Positions 1 to 11,800 of a DNA stretch of 64,000 bases are shown here, piece by piece. Under the pieces are notes generated by a model that worked only from the letters and a program-made list of their open reading frames with translations, was not told where the DNA came from and did no database searches. Every line of letters starts with the position of its first letter. The first letter of the stretch is position 1. The DNA is from Neoscytalidium dimidiatum. Lineage: Eukaryota; Ascomycota; Dothideomycetes; Botryosphaeriales; Botryosphaeriaceae. Position numbers and translations under genes: made by a program. The stretch spans positions 1-64,000 of the forward strand of contig JAVSCG010000032.1 in the NCBI GenBank assembly GCA_037367355.1, written 5' to 3'.

Positions 1-1700
1 AGCCCCATCGACGACGACGAACCTCCACGAAACCCAACACCAGAGCAGGAGCCGGAGGACGAAGAGGAACCGCAGGACGAGGAACCCATACCAACACTTG
101 AAGAAACCACGGAAGAGGCAGTAAACGAGGAAGAAGATGACACCGCCACTTGGGAACAAATCATCCAAGGAAAATATAACAATGATCCGCTATCCCAAGA
201 ACTGCTTCAACGAATAGGCACCCCGAACATGACGACCCTGACCTAGTCCAAGACCATAGAGGCAACATACTATTCCGCGGAAAATCTACGTACCCACACC
301 TCTGCGCAAACGGCTGACAAAGGAATACCACGAGTCCGCAGTTCACGGACACCCAGGAATGACAAGAACCTTGGAACGGCTTGTAAGACACTTCTACTTT
401 CCCGAATGAGGAAAGTAGTAGAGAAAGTCATCCAGGAATGTGACGAATGCGCAAAAACAAGGTGGCACGACATGCACCATACGGACAACTACAGCTCATC
501 ACAACACCAACCAAACCCTGGGAATCGGTCACAATGGATTTTATCACCGACCTGCCAAATTCAGTAGACCCTGTGACTAAAGCACGACACAACGCCATCC
601 TGGTCATTGTCGACCGCCTGACAAAATGGGCATACTTCATCCCTTGTAACAAAAAAATCGGAGCAGAAGGCTGCGCCTACCTCTTCCTCAGATATGTCTT
701 CGCCCACCACGGGATGCCCAAGGAACTAATCACGGACCGAGACCCACGATTCAGAGCTAAGTTCTGGCAAACCTTGGTCCACAAGTTAGGAACTAAACAC
801 AAGATGTCAACAACGGCACACCCGCAAACCGATGGACAAACGGAACGAACCAACCAAACGCTAGAACAGTACCTAAGATTCTACCTGAATTACAGGCAAA
901 ACAACTGGGTCGAACTCCTACCATTAGCCCAATACGCGTACAACAGCACATCAACGGAAGCCACACAAACCACGCCCTTCTACGCCAACTACGGATTCGA
1001 CCCTACTGCCTTCGGAGAACCCCAGATCTGCGAAGTACTCGCCCAAAAGCTATGCTCAGAGCAGACCAGCTACGTGAACTACACCAGGAACTGGCCCGAG
1101 ACATCAAATTCACCGCATACCGAATGGCCATGTACCATGACAGACGGCGCCAGGCGTCGCCGCCCCTGAAGGAGGGGGATAAAGTCTGGCTCTCAGAAAA
1201 CATCATCAAAACAACACGATCGAACGACAAATTGGACCACAAGAAAATCGGACCCTACCAAATTGAGAAAAACTTTCACCTGTTTCCTTTAAACTCAGAT
1301 TGCCAGAACAAGTGGGTATACACCCAGTTTTCCACATCTCTTTACTTGAACCCGCACACAGCAACGCCGAACCTGACCCAGAACTTGAAATACACCCCGA
1401 TGACGCCGACAAAGAATGGGACGAGAAAATTGGATGGAGACTGGATCGACGGTCAATTTAAGTACCTCATCAAATGGGAAGGAGCGGATTCCGCCGGGAA
1501 CCCGTGGAACCCTCATGGGAACCAATCTCTTACCTTAACTGCGAGGAACTCATCCATGAATACCACCGACGAAACCCTGACCGCCCAAACCCAGAGCATC
1601 CTCCCACGACGCAAACCCCGGAGGCGTCGTCAAGGACACCTGAAACTGGTCCACCGGTGCCTCTCGAGGAACCAGCCCGTCGGAACCCGCCACGTCACCA
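1..1700 (+). pseudogene. pol: Gypsy pol 3' end: integrase and chromodomain, frameshifted
   Basis: The sense strand encodes the end of a Gag-Pol polyprotein. In order one sees an acidic linker after RNase H (1-200), the integrase zinc-binding region with HGHPG and CDEC (about 340-460), and the integrase core. The core has the first Asp in MDFITD, the second in ITDRD and the Glu in QTERTNQ, with 35 residues between the last two (DD35E). A C-terminal [13 protein letters not shown] module and a chromodomain (YLIKWEG, about 1430-1580) follow, as in Ty3/gypsy chromoviruses. The frame breaks several times relative to A2 and the RIPed copies, for example four instead of five C at about 222-226 and an altered start of the second half near 1050. 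Several breaks are in homopolymers. The function would be cDNA insertion targeted by the chromodomain to histone marks. Confidence 0.9.
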
Positions 1701-2178
1701 CCGCCTGAACCAGATAACAAGGACCCTGAGCCGCCCGCGCCTCCTGCGCCTCCTCAGCCTCAATGGCCGCCAACTCCCGCTCAAACAACTCCTGACTGGG
1801 AATCCAGGAAGGAAAGTGTCCGCAACAGGCGGATCACCTTGACCGAGAAGTGGCGGTACGACGAACCAAACGTTGAGCCTCCTCTTGCAACCGCTGAATC
1901 TCGGCCTCATCCCTTTCGATCTCGCGCTGGGTCTGCTCAATCTGAGCCCGCACCCGGTCCCGTTGTTGATCCACACGACGAAACTCAATAGGGGAAGCCA
2001 TGTCAGAAGGAAAGGAACAAAGGTGGCGCTTGGCACACTCGTAACACCTCTTGGAATCCGGCGACACAAGACAACGAAGACGAGGTCTCTCCACACAAAA
2101 GGAACAACGTCTGGGAGCGTCAGTACCGTTACGAAGGATACGGGCGAGAAGCGCGCGTCGACGAGCGGAACTGGACAT
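1550..2178 (-). CDS. Antisense zinc-cluster/coiled-coil protein of element A1
   Basis: A gene runs opposite to the retrotransposon. An uninterrupted reading frame from ATG at 2178 to 1834 gives 114 residues, and homology to the A3 fossil (24850-25485) shows the protein continued to about 1550 before three small deletions. The N-terminus is basic. Residues about 24-55 hold C-x2-C-x7-C-x8-C-x2-C-x5-C, close to the fungal Zn2Cys6 spacing. MASPIEFRR follows, then a heptad-rich, Gln/Glu/Arg-rich coiled coil. The C-terminal ALGLGGQGF... overlaps the end of pol in antisense. It starts 95 bp from the LTR, so its promoter would lie in the 3' UTR or U3. Seen: frame, cysteines, coiled coil. Inferred: zinc binding and dimerisation. 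Function is unknown. The sense strand is also partly open here, so a shadow ORF is the alternative. Confidence 0.65.
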
Positions 2179-2259
2179 GACGGCAGAGAAATAATCTCAA
2201 GGGAACTAAGGAGGGAGCTCAACTACCTTTATACTCGACCTTCGGGCCGAAGGTTGCCT

Positions 2260-2272
2260 AGAGGGGGGATAG
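2260..2272 (+). other. Polypurine tract of A1
   Basis: A run of purines (AGAGGGGGGATAG) ends directly at the TG of the 3' LTR, the usual position of the plus-strand DNA primer. The same GGGGGATAG-type tract abuts the 3' LTR of A2, A3, the chimera and B1. Confidence 0.85.
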
Positions 2273-2657
2273 TGTTACGGCACAGTCGCCCAGAAAGGCG
2301 GATAACGAAACCCTACGACTACTCACCGCCCACGTGACCAACTCGGGGCCTAACTCGGCAGAATACCTACCGACACTGATGCACCAGACCACCGCACACT
2401 CGCTCAGCAAAGCTCGGACCACCGATCAGTACTGATCAGTGGGTTAACATTACAGATCACTACTGATCGTACCGATCACTCCATGTATATAGACCACACT
2501 CATTTATCGTAGTTAGGACCCTCGTGGTCAACTTGTCAATTGATTCCTACCCTACTATTGTACGAACCTCCCCTGCCTACCACTGTATTGGCCCCTAGAA
2601 AGCCCAAGCTGCCTGACGACGCGCCTCGACTCCCCCAGAAAGAGTCCCGGCGTAACA
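2273..2657 (+). repeat. 3' LTR of A1 (A-type, 385 bp)
   Basis: The LTR begins TGTTACGG and ends CGGCGTAACA, giving TG...CA ends with a short inverted repeat. It has a TATA box at 2484-2492 and, upstream of it, five GATC-centred motifs (2424, 2434, 2455, 2465, 2474). R-U5 contains GTGGTCAA at 2524-2531, a possible self-primer. By eye it is essentially identical to the inverted LTR at 45325-45709. RIPed copies occur at 24373, 30555, 36119 and 47185. Confidence 0.95.
2424..2480 (+). promoter_or_regulatory. GATC-motif cluster in A-type U3
   Basis: Five GATC cores lie in 54 bp, starting at 2424, 2434, 2455, 2465 and 2474, so the steps are about 10, 21, 10 and 9 bp. The first two form the perfect 14-bp palindrome GATCAGTACTGATC (2424-2437). 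The cluster ends just upstream of the TATA box. Spacing close to a DNA turn suggests a protein-binding array. No factor is identified. Confidence 0.45.
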
Positions 2658-3110
2658 AATAGACTAACTAAACGCTAGAATAATACCTACGTTATTATCT
2701 TAACTATATATAGAATAACTAGATAGAATTACTATTCTTAGCTTAGTTCGCGTATAATAGCTTAAAAGCGTTAGTAATATAAGAATTACTATTTTACGCT
2801 AATTACGGTTATAAGCTATTAGCTTATAAAGAGTCGATATTAAGTAAATTATTAGCCTAAAAGAAAATCCTTAAAGCCGACTAGCTAAAGATACTCTATA
2901 AATAGTTATATTTAAATCTAGAATTTATAGCTTTACGAATAAATAAATACTATAATAAACGGTACTAAGAGGTATTATAACTAAAGAAAAGAAATAAAGT
3001 CTACCTTCTTAGAAAAAATATTAGAATAAGGCGACTAAATAATAAGCTAGATTTTAAGAAAATAAGACCGTTTAGAATTAAAGAAAAAATTAGAAAAGTT
3101 AATTAGTAGG
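2658..3110 (+). mobile_element. Family B pol fragment (part 3 of a broken copy), RIPed
   Basis: This aligns by eye to B2 60660-61112 (integrase C-terminal region) in the same orientation, with C-to-T and G-to-A differences. It begins AATAG, the target-site copy of an A-type LTR insertion. The preceding stretch of the same B copy is at 45710-46245 in reverse. No gene is intact. Homology to B2 stops near 3110. Confidence 0.8.
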
Positions 3111-5690
3111 AATTACGAATCGGGAGTAGGGATCTCGATACGTAAATATATATATATAGTTAATTATAACTATCTAAATAGCGGTCCGCTATTATAGAGC
3201 GGATCGCCCTACCGTTCCTTTTCTACGGTTTCTTCCCTACGTATCGTAATATCTAGGGGACGATAATTTAATAGATCGCGATCTATTACGCTTCTCTTAT
3301 AATACGTAGAAGCTAAAGAAAAAAAACAAATAATAATAAACTCGAAAAAAGTAAAACTTACTTACGAATTACTAATTCGTTCTACGCTTAGATATTCCTT
3401 TATTCTTAAACTATTACTTCCTCTACTCGGCCTCTACTAGACCCCGTTAGTTCTTTCGACCGTATAGATATACGTTCCGTACGAGAGTATCTAATCGCGT
3501 CTCTTTTTTTTTTTTTTATATAAGTATTATCTTACCGCGGATAGCCGATCGATAGCCGAAAGTACTATATTAGATAGAGGTAACGATTACGAGTATCTTA
3601 TTATTATTATATACTATAGTAAAAAGCTTTTATTATATAGAGCTCTAAACTATAGGGTTTTAGCTATCTACTATTAGTTATATAGTAGTAGTTAGCGAAA
3701 CTAGGCGCCTTAGTACTCGTCTAAGAAAGACGATTCGAAGTTACTATTAATACTCGGTAACGCTTCCGGTATTTAAGTTATAAGATTAATTAACTTAGTT
3801 CTTTTCTTCTTCTATAGGGATTAGAAGAGGCTTTCTACTCCTCGCTTACTAGGGGTACTCGTTACTAAGTTCTAATAACTCTATTACGCTATAGTATCAT
3901 TCTTAATATCTTATTCTAGCCTCTTTTTAGCCTACTAGCTCTTAACCGTTTAGAACTATCCTTCTAGCACTTTAATCGGCGCTACGTTCTTCGATACGCT
4001 ATCCTTTAAAAAAGTTATTACTTTACTTTTATCGTATATTTAGCCGGATGCCGCTTTAACTATATTAGCTAAATTCTATAAGCTAGTTTCGTAGTTCGTA
4101 ATCTAGCTAGTATAACTATTTACTAAGATATTCTACTAATTAGCGATTAGAACTTCTAGGTAATTAATCTAGTCGTTTAGCTCGTTATATAAATTAGTAT
4201 TAGTAACTCTAGCGCTTATACGCCGGATAGCTTTAGCGGCCTTTTTTATATCTATAATATTCTATTTAGACGACTCGAAGATTACCTTTCTAGAGTTCTC
4301 TATAATAGTCGTAGCTTACTAAGTTATTTAAAAGGCGATCCGAGATATATAGGCGTTTACGTCTTATATTTAAGTATTTTCTAGATCTAGTATCGCGACT
4401 AGAGAGTCGTTAATTAGTATAATCTTCTTCTAGAGTAGTTCTTTAACCTAGTCTAGAAATTCTTATTCGGTTTTAAGTATAACTTAGTAACTCCTTACCG
4501 CCTTTCTAGCTACTCTAGTATTCTTAAAGTTCTTATAGGTAACTAAGAAGATTATACTACGAACCGGAATCTTATAATATTCTCCGCTAAGCTTCGTAAC
4601 GAAATTAGCCTAGGTCTCTATATTTTATACTAGCTAGGGCTTTCTAGTAAATACGATCTTAATATTTATTAAGATATTATTTACGAGCGTAAGTAGGCCT
4701 ATATTAGCTAATAGATCGTTATTCTCTAATATCTTAGTAGGTATTAGGATTTTCTTAGCCGGAAGAAAGTTATATACCCTCGCGTCTTTACGTACTACTA
4801 ATACGTACTCGCCTATCTTCTTTCTAGCTTAGAGGTTATCCGCTACTTTAGCGTTATAGTCTTACGTATCTAGATACGTAGGCGAATATTATCTAGGCTT
4901 ATAGAGGAACTTACTATTCTAGTACTTCTTCTAAATCTTCTTATAACTCTCGTTTTACTTTATATAGCGTAAGTATCTCTTCGGATCGATCTTATAATCC
5001 TTAATTAGGATAATATTAGGGGCTTTCTTATCGGCGGGGTAAATCTCTTTGTTCTTTATATTTAAGTCGTATTAAGGCTATACTACCTTTATATATTAGA
5101 TTATCGAATCGGTCGTATTATCGCTATATATCTTACGGAAACCTACTACTCTCGCGTAGATATAGCTATTATATACGCCGTATACTAATTTTCCGTCTTC
5201 GAGGCGTACTACCGCTAGTTTCCCTAACGGCTTAATTATTATAAGCGGAGATCTAGATATAGTAAAATTAGCTAGCTAGTAATCGTATAGTTAGCGTAGA
5301 ATAAGAAAGTCTATTTCTAGATAAAGATAGATAACTTAGTATACTAGATTAGATAAAAGAATTACGTTCTCTAGCGGAATATAATCCTCGTTAACTACTA
5401 TATTAACGTTATATAGAGGAAGAGTATTAATCTCCTTATAGACTACCGCGGTCTTTCTAGTCGTATCGATTTACTATACGCCGCGGCCGGGGGGATCGCT
5501 AAACTTCTATCTCGTCGATAGGAAGTTAGCTAGAATAACGTCTACTAAGGCGATTAGTATATTAAGAGTAGTATAATATACCTATAGTAGCGTACTATTT
5601 AAGTAGGTAAGAGCTAATTCCGCGTCCGCTTCGGCTAATTATACTTACGTATCTTAGTCCTCGCTTATTTACTTAAGCGAATTATCGTAG
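3111..5690. other. RIPed sequence, unassigned
   Basis: AT-rich DNA almost lacking CpA/TpG, with no intact ORF. The minus strand between about 4500 and 5690 reads for long stretches with only RIP-type stops, so it is probably a coding relic of a mobile element. I could not identify a family. Confidence 0.5.
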
Positions 5691-5745
5691 TGAACGGCTT
5701 AGCGGATACGTGTATTACAGGGTGTGGGTGACACTACCTACTATT
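5691..5745. other. CpA/TpG-retaining island
   Basis: A stretch of about 55 bp keeps several TG and CA dinucleotides inside DNA that has lost nearly all of them. It contains TGTATTACAGGG followed by GTGTGGGTGACAC. A TGT start suggests an LTR edge or a sequence too young or too short to be mutated, but no partner copy is seen in the window. Confidence 0.35.
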
Positions 5746-6849
5746 TCGAGTTCTTATCGAAAGTCGATATCAAACTATACGTTAGTATCGTCTAGCTAGC
5801 TTAAATCGGGATCTACCGGGTCTTCTAAGAGTAGAAATCTTCTAAAATCGCTCGCGTTTACCTAGAAATTAAATTTAGCCTACTAGAGCGGCTTCTTAGT
5901 TAGAACCTACTAGGCGCGTATTAAATATTTCGGCGTAAACTATCCGTCTTAAGAATTAAGGAAACCGGGCCTAAAGTTATTGATAATTTCGATATAGGAT
6001 CTCGCGGCTATACTACGGAGCGTTTCTAGAATTCGGAAGAACTCTAAGTTATCGGCTAAAAACTAATCGATAACGAGCGTTACTTTCCGTATATAACGCT
6101 CGCGGCTATAGCCCGTTAGTATTACCTATATCGTATTTTAAACTCTCTATACTTCGAGTACTTTATTCTAGTAGCCGTAAATCTCTTACCGCGCGGGTAT
6201 AACGAACCCGTCTACCGCTACGGTTACTAGTATTTAATTACGTAGCCAGTTTTTAGTATATACCTCGTCTAGAACGGCCTAGATATAATACTCCTAGCGT
6301 AATATATTAAAGACGAATATAGCCTATTCGTACGCTATTAGATTATCTAGCGTAATAGTATTCGGCCTATAGTATTAGATAATAAGTACTAGTAAATTAA
6401 CGATTACTACTATCTAGTAACGGGGAATCTAAGAGTAATAGCCGAAGAAATATTTAGTTAGTTCTCGCGCGGCCTAATATTTATATAAGCTATTAGCGAG
6501 GCTTAGTATATATTTTTATATCTACTCGTATAGTATCTTATTAGAAGTTAAGAATACGCTTCTTTAATAGGTTATAACGGGCTTATAGGCGGCGTAGTAA
6601 GTATATTAGTATAAAAAGTAGATTTACTTATTTTTCGTACGAAGTACGTAAATAAATATTAGTAGAAGCTAGTAGCCGGATTACGTTCTTACTAATATAC
6701 CTCTAGTAAATAGGCCTATATACCGACTACTAGCCGCTTTCTTTACCCGCGTCGGTCTTCGGCCGCTCTTTTTATAGTTTCTCCCGTATTCGCCGATAAT
6801 CCGCTCTTCTAGATCGCCTTTCTAGCTAGCTTACGGGGTATTAATTATT
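5746..6849 (-). other. RIPed relic downstream of family E pol
   Basis: RIPed sequence lying 3' of the family E chromodomain on the minus strand. The part at about 5750-6100 reads on the minus strand as an acidic protein end interrupted mainly by TAA/TAG of RIP type. Whether it belongs to element E or to another element is unclear. No LTR is recognised. Confidence 0.35.
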
Positions 6850-7524
6850 ATATTCCCTTATAAGGTCGCGTATATTCTTTAGGGCTTTTTTAGTTAACTA
6901 GAAATTATATACCGGTTCCTATTCTTTCTATTAAACGAGATACTTCTTAACCTTCTATCTATATATAAAGGATTCTCTTCTATCGAGTAGCCTTTATATT
7001 TCGTAAGAGGGGTCCGGGTCGTTCTATTCTACTACCGGTTCTAGTTCCGGATAGTCCTCTCGTTCGTACGAATTAGAGCCTTTTAATACTAGTTTAAGAT
7101 ACGCTATAGATATAACTAGATATATTTTCTAGTTCGGTAGAATATCGATCTCGTAGGCTAGATTATTAATCTTCTTTTTTATCAAAAATAGACCTATTCT
7201 CTAGTATACGAACTTTCGGTCCGCGTATTTTTAAATCTTATATCCTTAGTATAAGTGTATAAAGACTAGATCGCCCTTTCTAAGGTAAAGCGGCTTATAT
7301 TTTCTATTATAACGTTCTTTCTACTTTATCGCCGCGAATATAATCGCTTTTTATACTTCGCGTCTTCTGGCGTCTGCAAGCTACTTACATCTGGTCCTCT
7401 CTAGGCGTTAGCGGTCTATCTAGACGTTTATTTCTATAATAAGCTAGTTTAGCGAGAAACCGATAGTTACGTTAATCGCGTTATTTAGTAATACCTATAG
7501 AAATAGAAGTAGTTCCGTCTATTC
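6850..7524 (-). pseudogene. pol: Family E gypsy pol 3' end (integrase C-terminus, chromodomain), RIPed
   Basis: Read on the minus strand, the segment shows the integrase C-terminal module (KPLYLRKGDLVF, about 7230-7330), then an LAYEIDI-like strand, then a chromodomain (YEI.RLL...KVKKYLV, about 6850-7010). Stops are of RIP type (CAA/CAG/TGG to TAA/TAG). The frame runs without a gap into 21858 once B1 and one TATTC copy are removed, so this is the 3' end of one element split by B1. It belongs to a Ty3/gypsy lineage distinct from A and B. Confidence 0.75.
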
Positions 7525-8015
7525 TATAACGACGGGGCCTCTACTACTAGGCTTCGGAGTTACCTAGTAGGTTTAGGTTTATCGAAGGGTTTACCTTAAA
7601 GACGAGGAAAGGGGAGTAATAACGAAATAAGAAGTCACGTAATATAGGAGTTCGATAGGCCTTATTACCTCTAAGTTAATATAGTATTAAATTAGAACTT
7701 TAAATTAACTACGAGGGTTAAAATACTATCTAGCGAGCGTGTCTATATACTATAGTAAAGCTATAATAATCTAGATCTAGGTATAGTAGATTTATCGGAG
7801 GTAGATATACGGTACTTAGATTTATAGAGATCTAAAGTAGGCCGTACGTAATACGCGGCGCTTAGGTTCGTTTTCTAATTTCTAACTTCCTTAATCGTAT
7901 AAGCGGCTAGTATTATCGTCCCGCCGCGCTTCTTCTTATCGACTTTCTACTTTCTATCCGTACGGGTTTATACCTTTTATAGCTATAACGCCCGTATATT
8001 CTAGAATTCGTAATA
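7525..8015 (-). repeat. 3' LTR of B1 (491 bp)
   Basis: On the plus strand it starts TATAACGACGGGG and ends CGTAATA, the RIPed forms of TGTAACG and CGTAACA. The CTATCCCCC immediately to its right is the polypurine tract on the minus strand. It pairs with the LTR at 21367-21857. Confidence 0.92.
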
Positions 8016-8117
8016 CTATCCCCCTCCTTAGGAATCTTCGGCCCGAAGATTCTTCCTTTCTATCTATATCTCGTTTTCGTTCCCCTTATCTTTCTTTCCC
8101 GTAAGTCCCTTCTTACT

Positions 8118-8877
8118 ATACCTCCTAAGCGTAAGCGCTCCGCCTAGCGTACTAAATATTTAGTTTTAGGCGACGAGATTAATCGTAACGGTTTCCCGAT
8201 ATCTTTTTCTTATTCTTTCTATCTTTTAGCTAACGCTAGTAAGGCCGACTCTAATTCTTTCTTCGTAGTATATAAGATAGATAGGGTATATTCTCGTTAC
8301 GGTAAGTACGCTCGCCGGGGTAAGTCCGCTTATAACGCTAGTAGTTTAGATAATTCTAACTATAAGTCCTTTTTATCTCTTTTTTTCTCGTTATTCCTAA
8401 TTTTTACTCGTAGTTCTCCGAGTTCGCTAAGCCTTACTAAAGGTCGAGCGGGACGAATAGAGGGCTCGTTAAGAGTTACGTACCTCTATAGCTCGCTTAG
8501 ACCGCGTTAAAAAGTAGAGGAAGTTACTTTGTTATCGGGCTTATTTAATAATTTCCTAAAAGGTTTAAACGGTCGAGGAGTTAGAGAAGCTAGATCGCCT
8601 AGAGTCGGTTCGTAAGACTAGAAATTCTACTAACTCTAAAAATACCGAGGAGTCGCGAGTAGTAAAGCGTATACGTAGCGACGCCTTAGCTAACGCTACG
8701 GGTCCGTCCCGTTTCGTCGGGTCGCCTAGCGTTAGTTCTACTACTACGCCGCCCGAGAGCTTTAAGCCGGTTAATTAGGCGCGGTAGTCTCCGTTTCCTA
8801 ATTTTAATTTTAGATTCTTTATATTTAACGAGTCGGCGGTATTAGTCGATCCGGGTTTCGATAATAGAACTTATTAA
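8118..8877 (+). pseudogene. Antisense cysteine-cluster gene of B1, RIPed fossil
   Basis: Opposite to B1 and just inside its 3' LTR, a plus-strand frame starts at 8118, where ATA stands for a mutated ATG, with PPKRKRSA following. Only RIP-type stops interrupt it for about 250 codons. At 8271, 8298, 8307 and 8331 Tyr codons (TAT/TAC, the RIP product of TGT/TGC) give the spacing C-x8-C-x2-C-x7-C. That is the same spacing as the second half of the cluster in the A' antisense gene. The first half of the six-Cys motif is not evident. The C-terminal part is Ser/Pro/Phe-rich and reaches the pol 3' end. The end coordinate is approximate. Function is unknown, and a DNA-binding or zinc-binding role is an inference from the Cys spacing. 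Confidence 0.55.
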
Positions 8878-11800
8878 TAAGTTATCTATATCCGTCGTAA
8901 TTTTCTAGCGGTTCCTAGATATCGTTCTATTCTCCTTTCTATTTAAGAAGGTACCGGAATTAACCGTCGATATAGCCGCTATCGAGGACTTTCTCTACTT
9001 TCTAATCTCGGTTTTCGTCGGCGTCTAGATTTTCTAGAAGTATCTCTTTCGTATAGATTACGGTTTTAGCGTTCTTTAGTGCTAGTTCTAGAAGGGATAC
9101 GTAAAAAACGGGGTATATCCGTATCGTTTCTAGTAATTTAAGGCGGAAATTAACTTTCCCGATTTTTTCTTCGATCCTAAATAGTTCTATTTTCTTAAAA
9201 TCTAGCTTATTATTTAGCCGCCTTATTCTAATATTTTTTCTAAGGAGGTAGACTTTATCCCCCTTCTTTAGCTACGGTACCTTCTAGTATCGCTTATCGT
9301 AGTACTTACCTATTCGTAGGACTACGAATTCTAAGTCTAGGTATAGTTATTTATAGAGTGTCTTTAACTAGTCGGCTTTAAGGATTCCTTTTTAGGCTAG
9401 TAATTCGCTCGGTATTAGTTCTTTATAGGCTAATAGCTTATAACCGTAATTAGCGTAGAATAGTAATTCTTATATTACCGACGCTTTAGAGCTATTATAC
9501 GCGAACTAGGCTAAGAGTAGTAGTTCTACCTAGTTGTTCTATACGTAGTTAAGGTAATAGCGTAAATATTATTCTAGCGTCTAGTTAGTCCGTTCTATTT
9601 ATCCATCTATCTACGGATATACCGTAGTTAAGAGCTTATACTTTACTCTAAGTTACTTTATAAGAGTCTACTAGAATCGTAATATAAATAGTTTATCTCT
9701 ATCTAATACGAGCTCTTTAGGTAATCTGTAGTTACCAAGAATAGTTCTTAAGAACGTATATACGAGGTCTTCCGCGTTTACCTTCTTTAGGTATAGTAGA
9801 TAGTACGCGTATTTCGTTATTCTATCTACGATAACTAGTATCGAATTATACTTAACTTTAGTAAGTAGTTCTTCTAACTCTAGTAGGTCCGTAATAAAAT
9901 CTAGCGAGATAGATTACTAAGGGCGCTTAGATGCCGGTAGTAGCTAGAGTAGTCCGTAGAATATATATCTCGCTGCCTTACTTCGGATATAAAGGTCGTA
10001 TTACGTAACTATCCGCTAGACTATCCTTCTAAGCTCTAGAAAGTAGTAATTTCTCGTAATCCTCTCGATCGTCTTCTCGGTTTCTTAATAACTATATACT
10101 AGAGCCTCGTATATATTCTTTACGAGTTCCTCCCGTAGTTTTACCGGGACGTAGATTAATCCTAAAAATAGGATTATTCCTTCTACGTCTCTAGTTACTC
10201 GGGGGTCGTTTTCTAAATTTCTAATTTCTTATACCTTAGCGTCTTCCGCGTAGGCTTCTCGAATTTTATAATTCTATTCGTAGCTTTCTAGGTATATCGC
10301 TAAGGCTACTAGCCTAGCCGGGGTAAGCGACCTATCGAATTTCTTCTTTCTTCTATATATAGCGGAGATTTAGCGTTTATCGGATATAAAAGACCCGTCT
10401 TTCTACTCTACTAGTATTACCGGTTATAGTTCTAGCTTTTCTTCTATATAGTCGGCTCTTCTACTTAGCGCGTCTACGCGCGCGTTTTCTAATTCCTTCC
10501 GATAGATAATCTTTATATCGTAGAATACTAGCTCTTTAGCCTATCTAACCTACCTTCGGTTTAGTTCCTTTATAGTAGTAAAGTATAAAAGATTCTTATA
10601 GTCGTAGTAGACTATAACCTAGTCTTAATTAAGCTAGGTAATATCTACATTCTAAAGGTTAAATGCGATAGCTAGAAGTTCTTTATTATAGACGTCGTAG
10701 TTTCTTTCTAGTTCTATTATTTTTCGAAAGTAATACGCGATAGAATATAGTCTATCTTACTCGTCTAGCTAGCTTAAGACTACTCCGATAGCGTAGTCCG
10801 ATATATCGGTTTCTACCGTTATAGGTAGGTTAGGGTAGAATAGTTCTAATATCGGTACTTCTATAAATATTCGTTTTAATAAGTCGAAAGTATTCTACTA
10901 TCTTTCTCTCTATATAAATCTATACTCTTTTCTAGTTAAATCTATAAGCGGAGCTAATACCTTAGTATAGTTTAGGATAAACTTTTAGTAAAAGTTAGTA
11001 AAGCTAAGAAAGGATTACACTTCTTTAATAGTTTTCGGCGTAGGCTATTCTCTTATCGCGTCTAGTTTTTTCTCGTCTATACTAATATATCCCGGGATAA
11101 TAATAAATCCGAGGTACTTAGTCTTCTATATATACTATTCGCTCTTATCGGAGGCTATCTAGAGGTTCCGTTTCTCTAGTGCCTATAAGACTTTATATAC
11201 GTACTTAGTATATTCTTCGAGCGTTTCCGAGTATATTAGGATATCGTCTAGGTAGGCTAGTACGAATACGTCTAAATACGGTCGTAGTATATCGTTAACT
11301 AGGCTCTAGAACGTAGCCGGTATATTAGTAAGCCTAAACGGTATTACCGTATACTCGTAGTATCTAAATCTTATTCGGAAAGCCGTTTTCTATTCTTCGC
11401 CTTCTTTTATCCGAACGAGGTAATAACCTTCTCTAAGGTCTAGCTTAGTAAAGTATTTAGCTTTTCTTAATTTATCCTATAATTTATCTATACGTAGTAA
11501 CGGGTATCGGTTTTTTACCGTAATATCGTTTAGTTATCTATAGTCGATATAGAGACGGAGCTTACTATTTTTCTTAGGTATAAATAAGATAGAGTATCCG
11601 GCCGGTAACGTAGAGGGTCGGATATATCCTCTTTCTAGGTTCGTTTTAAGGTACTCCCTTAGTGCCTTAGCCTCGTTCTTAGAAAGAGAGTAGATAGGCT
11701 TAAACGCGGGCTACGTTCCTAGTAATAGAGGTATTTTATAGTCCTATAGCTTATACTTAGGTAATAATTCTTTACCTCTTTCTTAAAATAATTCGGCGTA

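Larger units (their letters stand above)
1..2657 (+). mobile_element. Young Ty3/gypsy chromovirus A1, 3' part
   Basis: This is the 3' portion of an LTR retrotransposon that runs off the left edge of the window. It holds the end of pol (integrase, chromodomain), an antisense gene, a polypurine tract just before 2273 and a complete 3' LTR. CpA and TpG are abundant, so it is un-RIPed and recent. Its pol is nearly identical to that of A2 (13448-20123), but its U3 and antisense gene differ. The base after the LTR starts AATAG and then family B pol sequence, so it sits in a RIPed B copy. The matching AATAG is found not at this element but at 45710-45714 (as CTATT), beside another LTR. Confidence 0.93.

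Noticed and set aside
1695..2222. 175-residue minus-strand frame overlapping the A1 antisense gene
   Set aside because: It is in another frame than the cysteine cluster and has no counterpart in A3, where the cluster frame is the one kept open.
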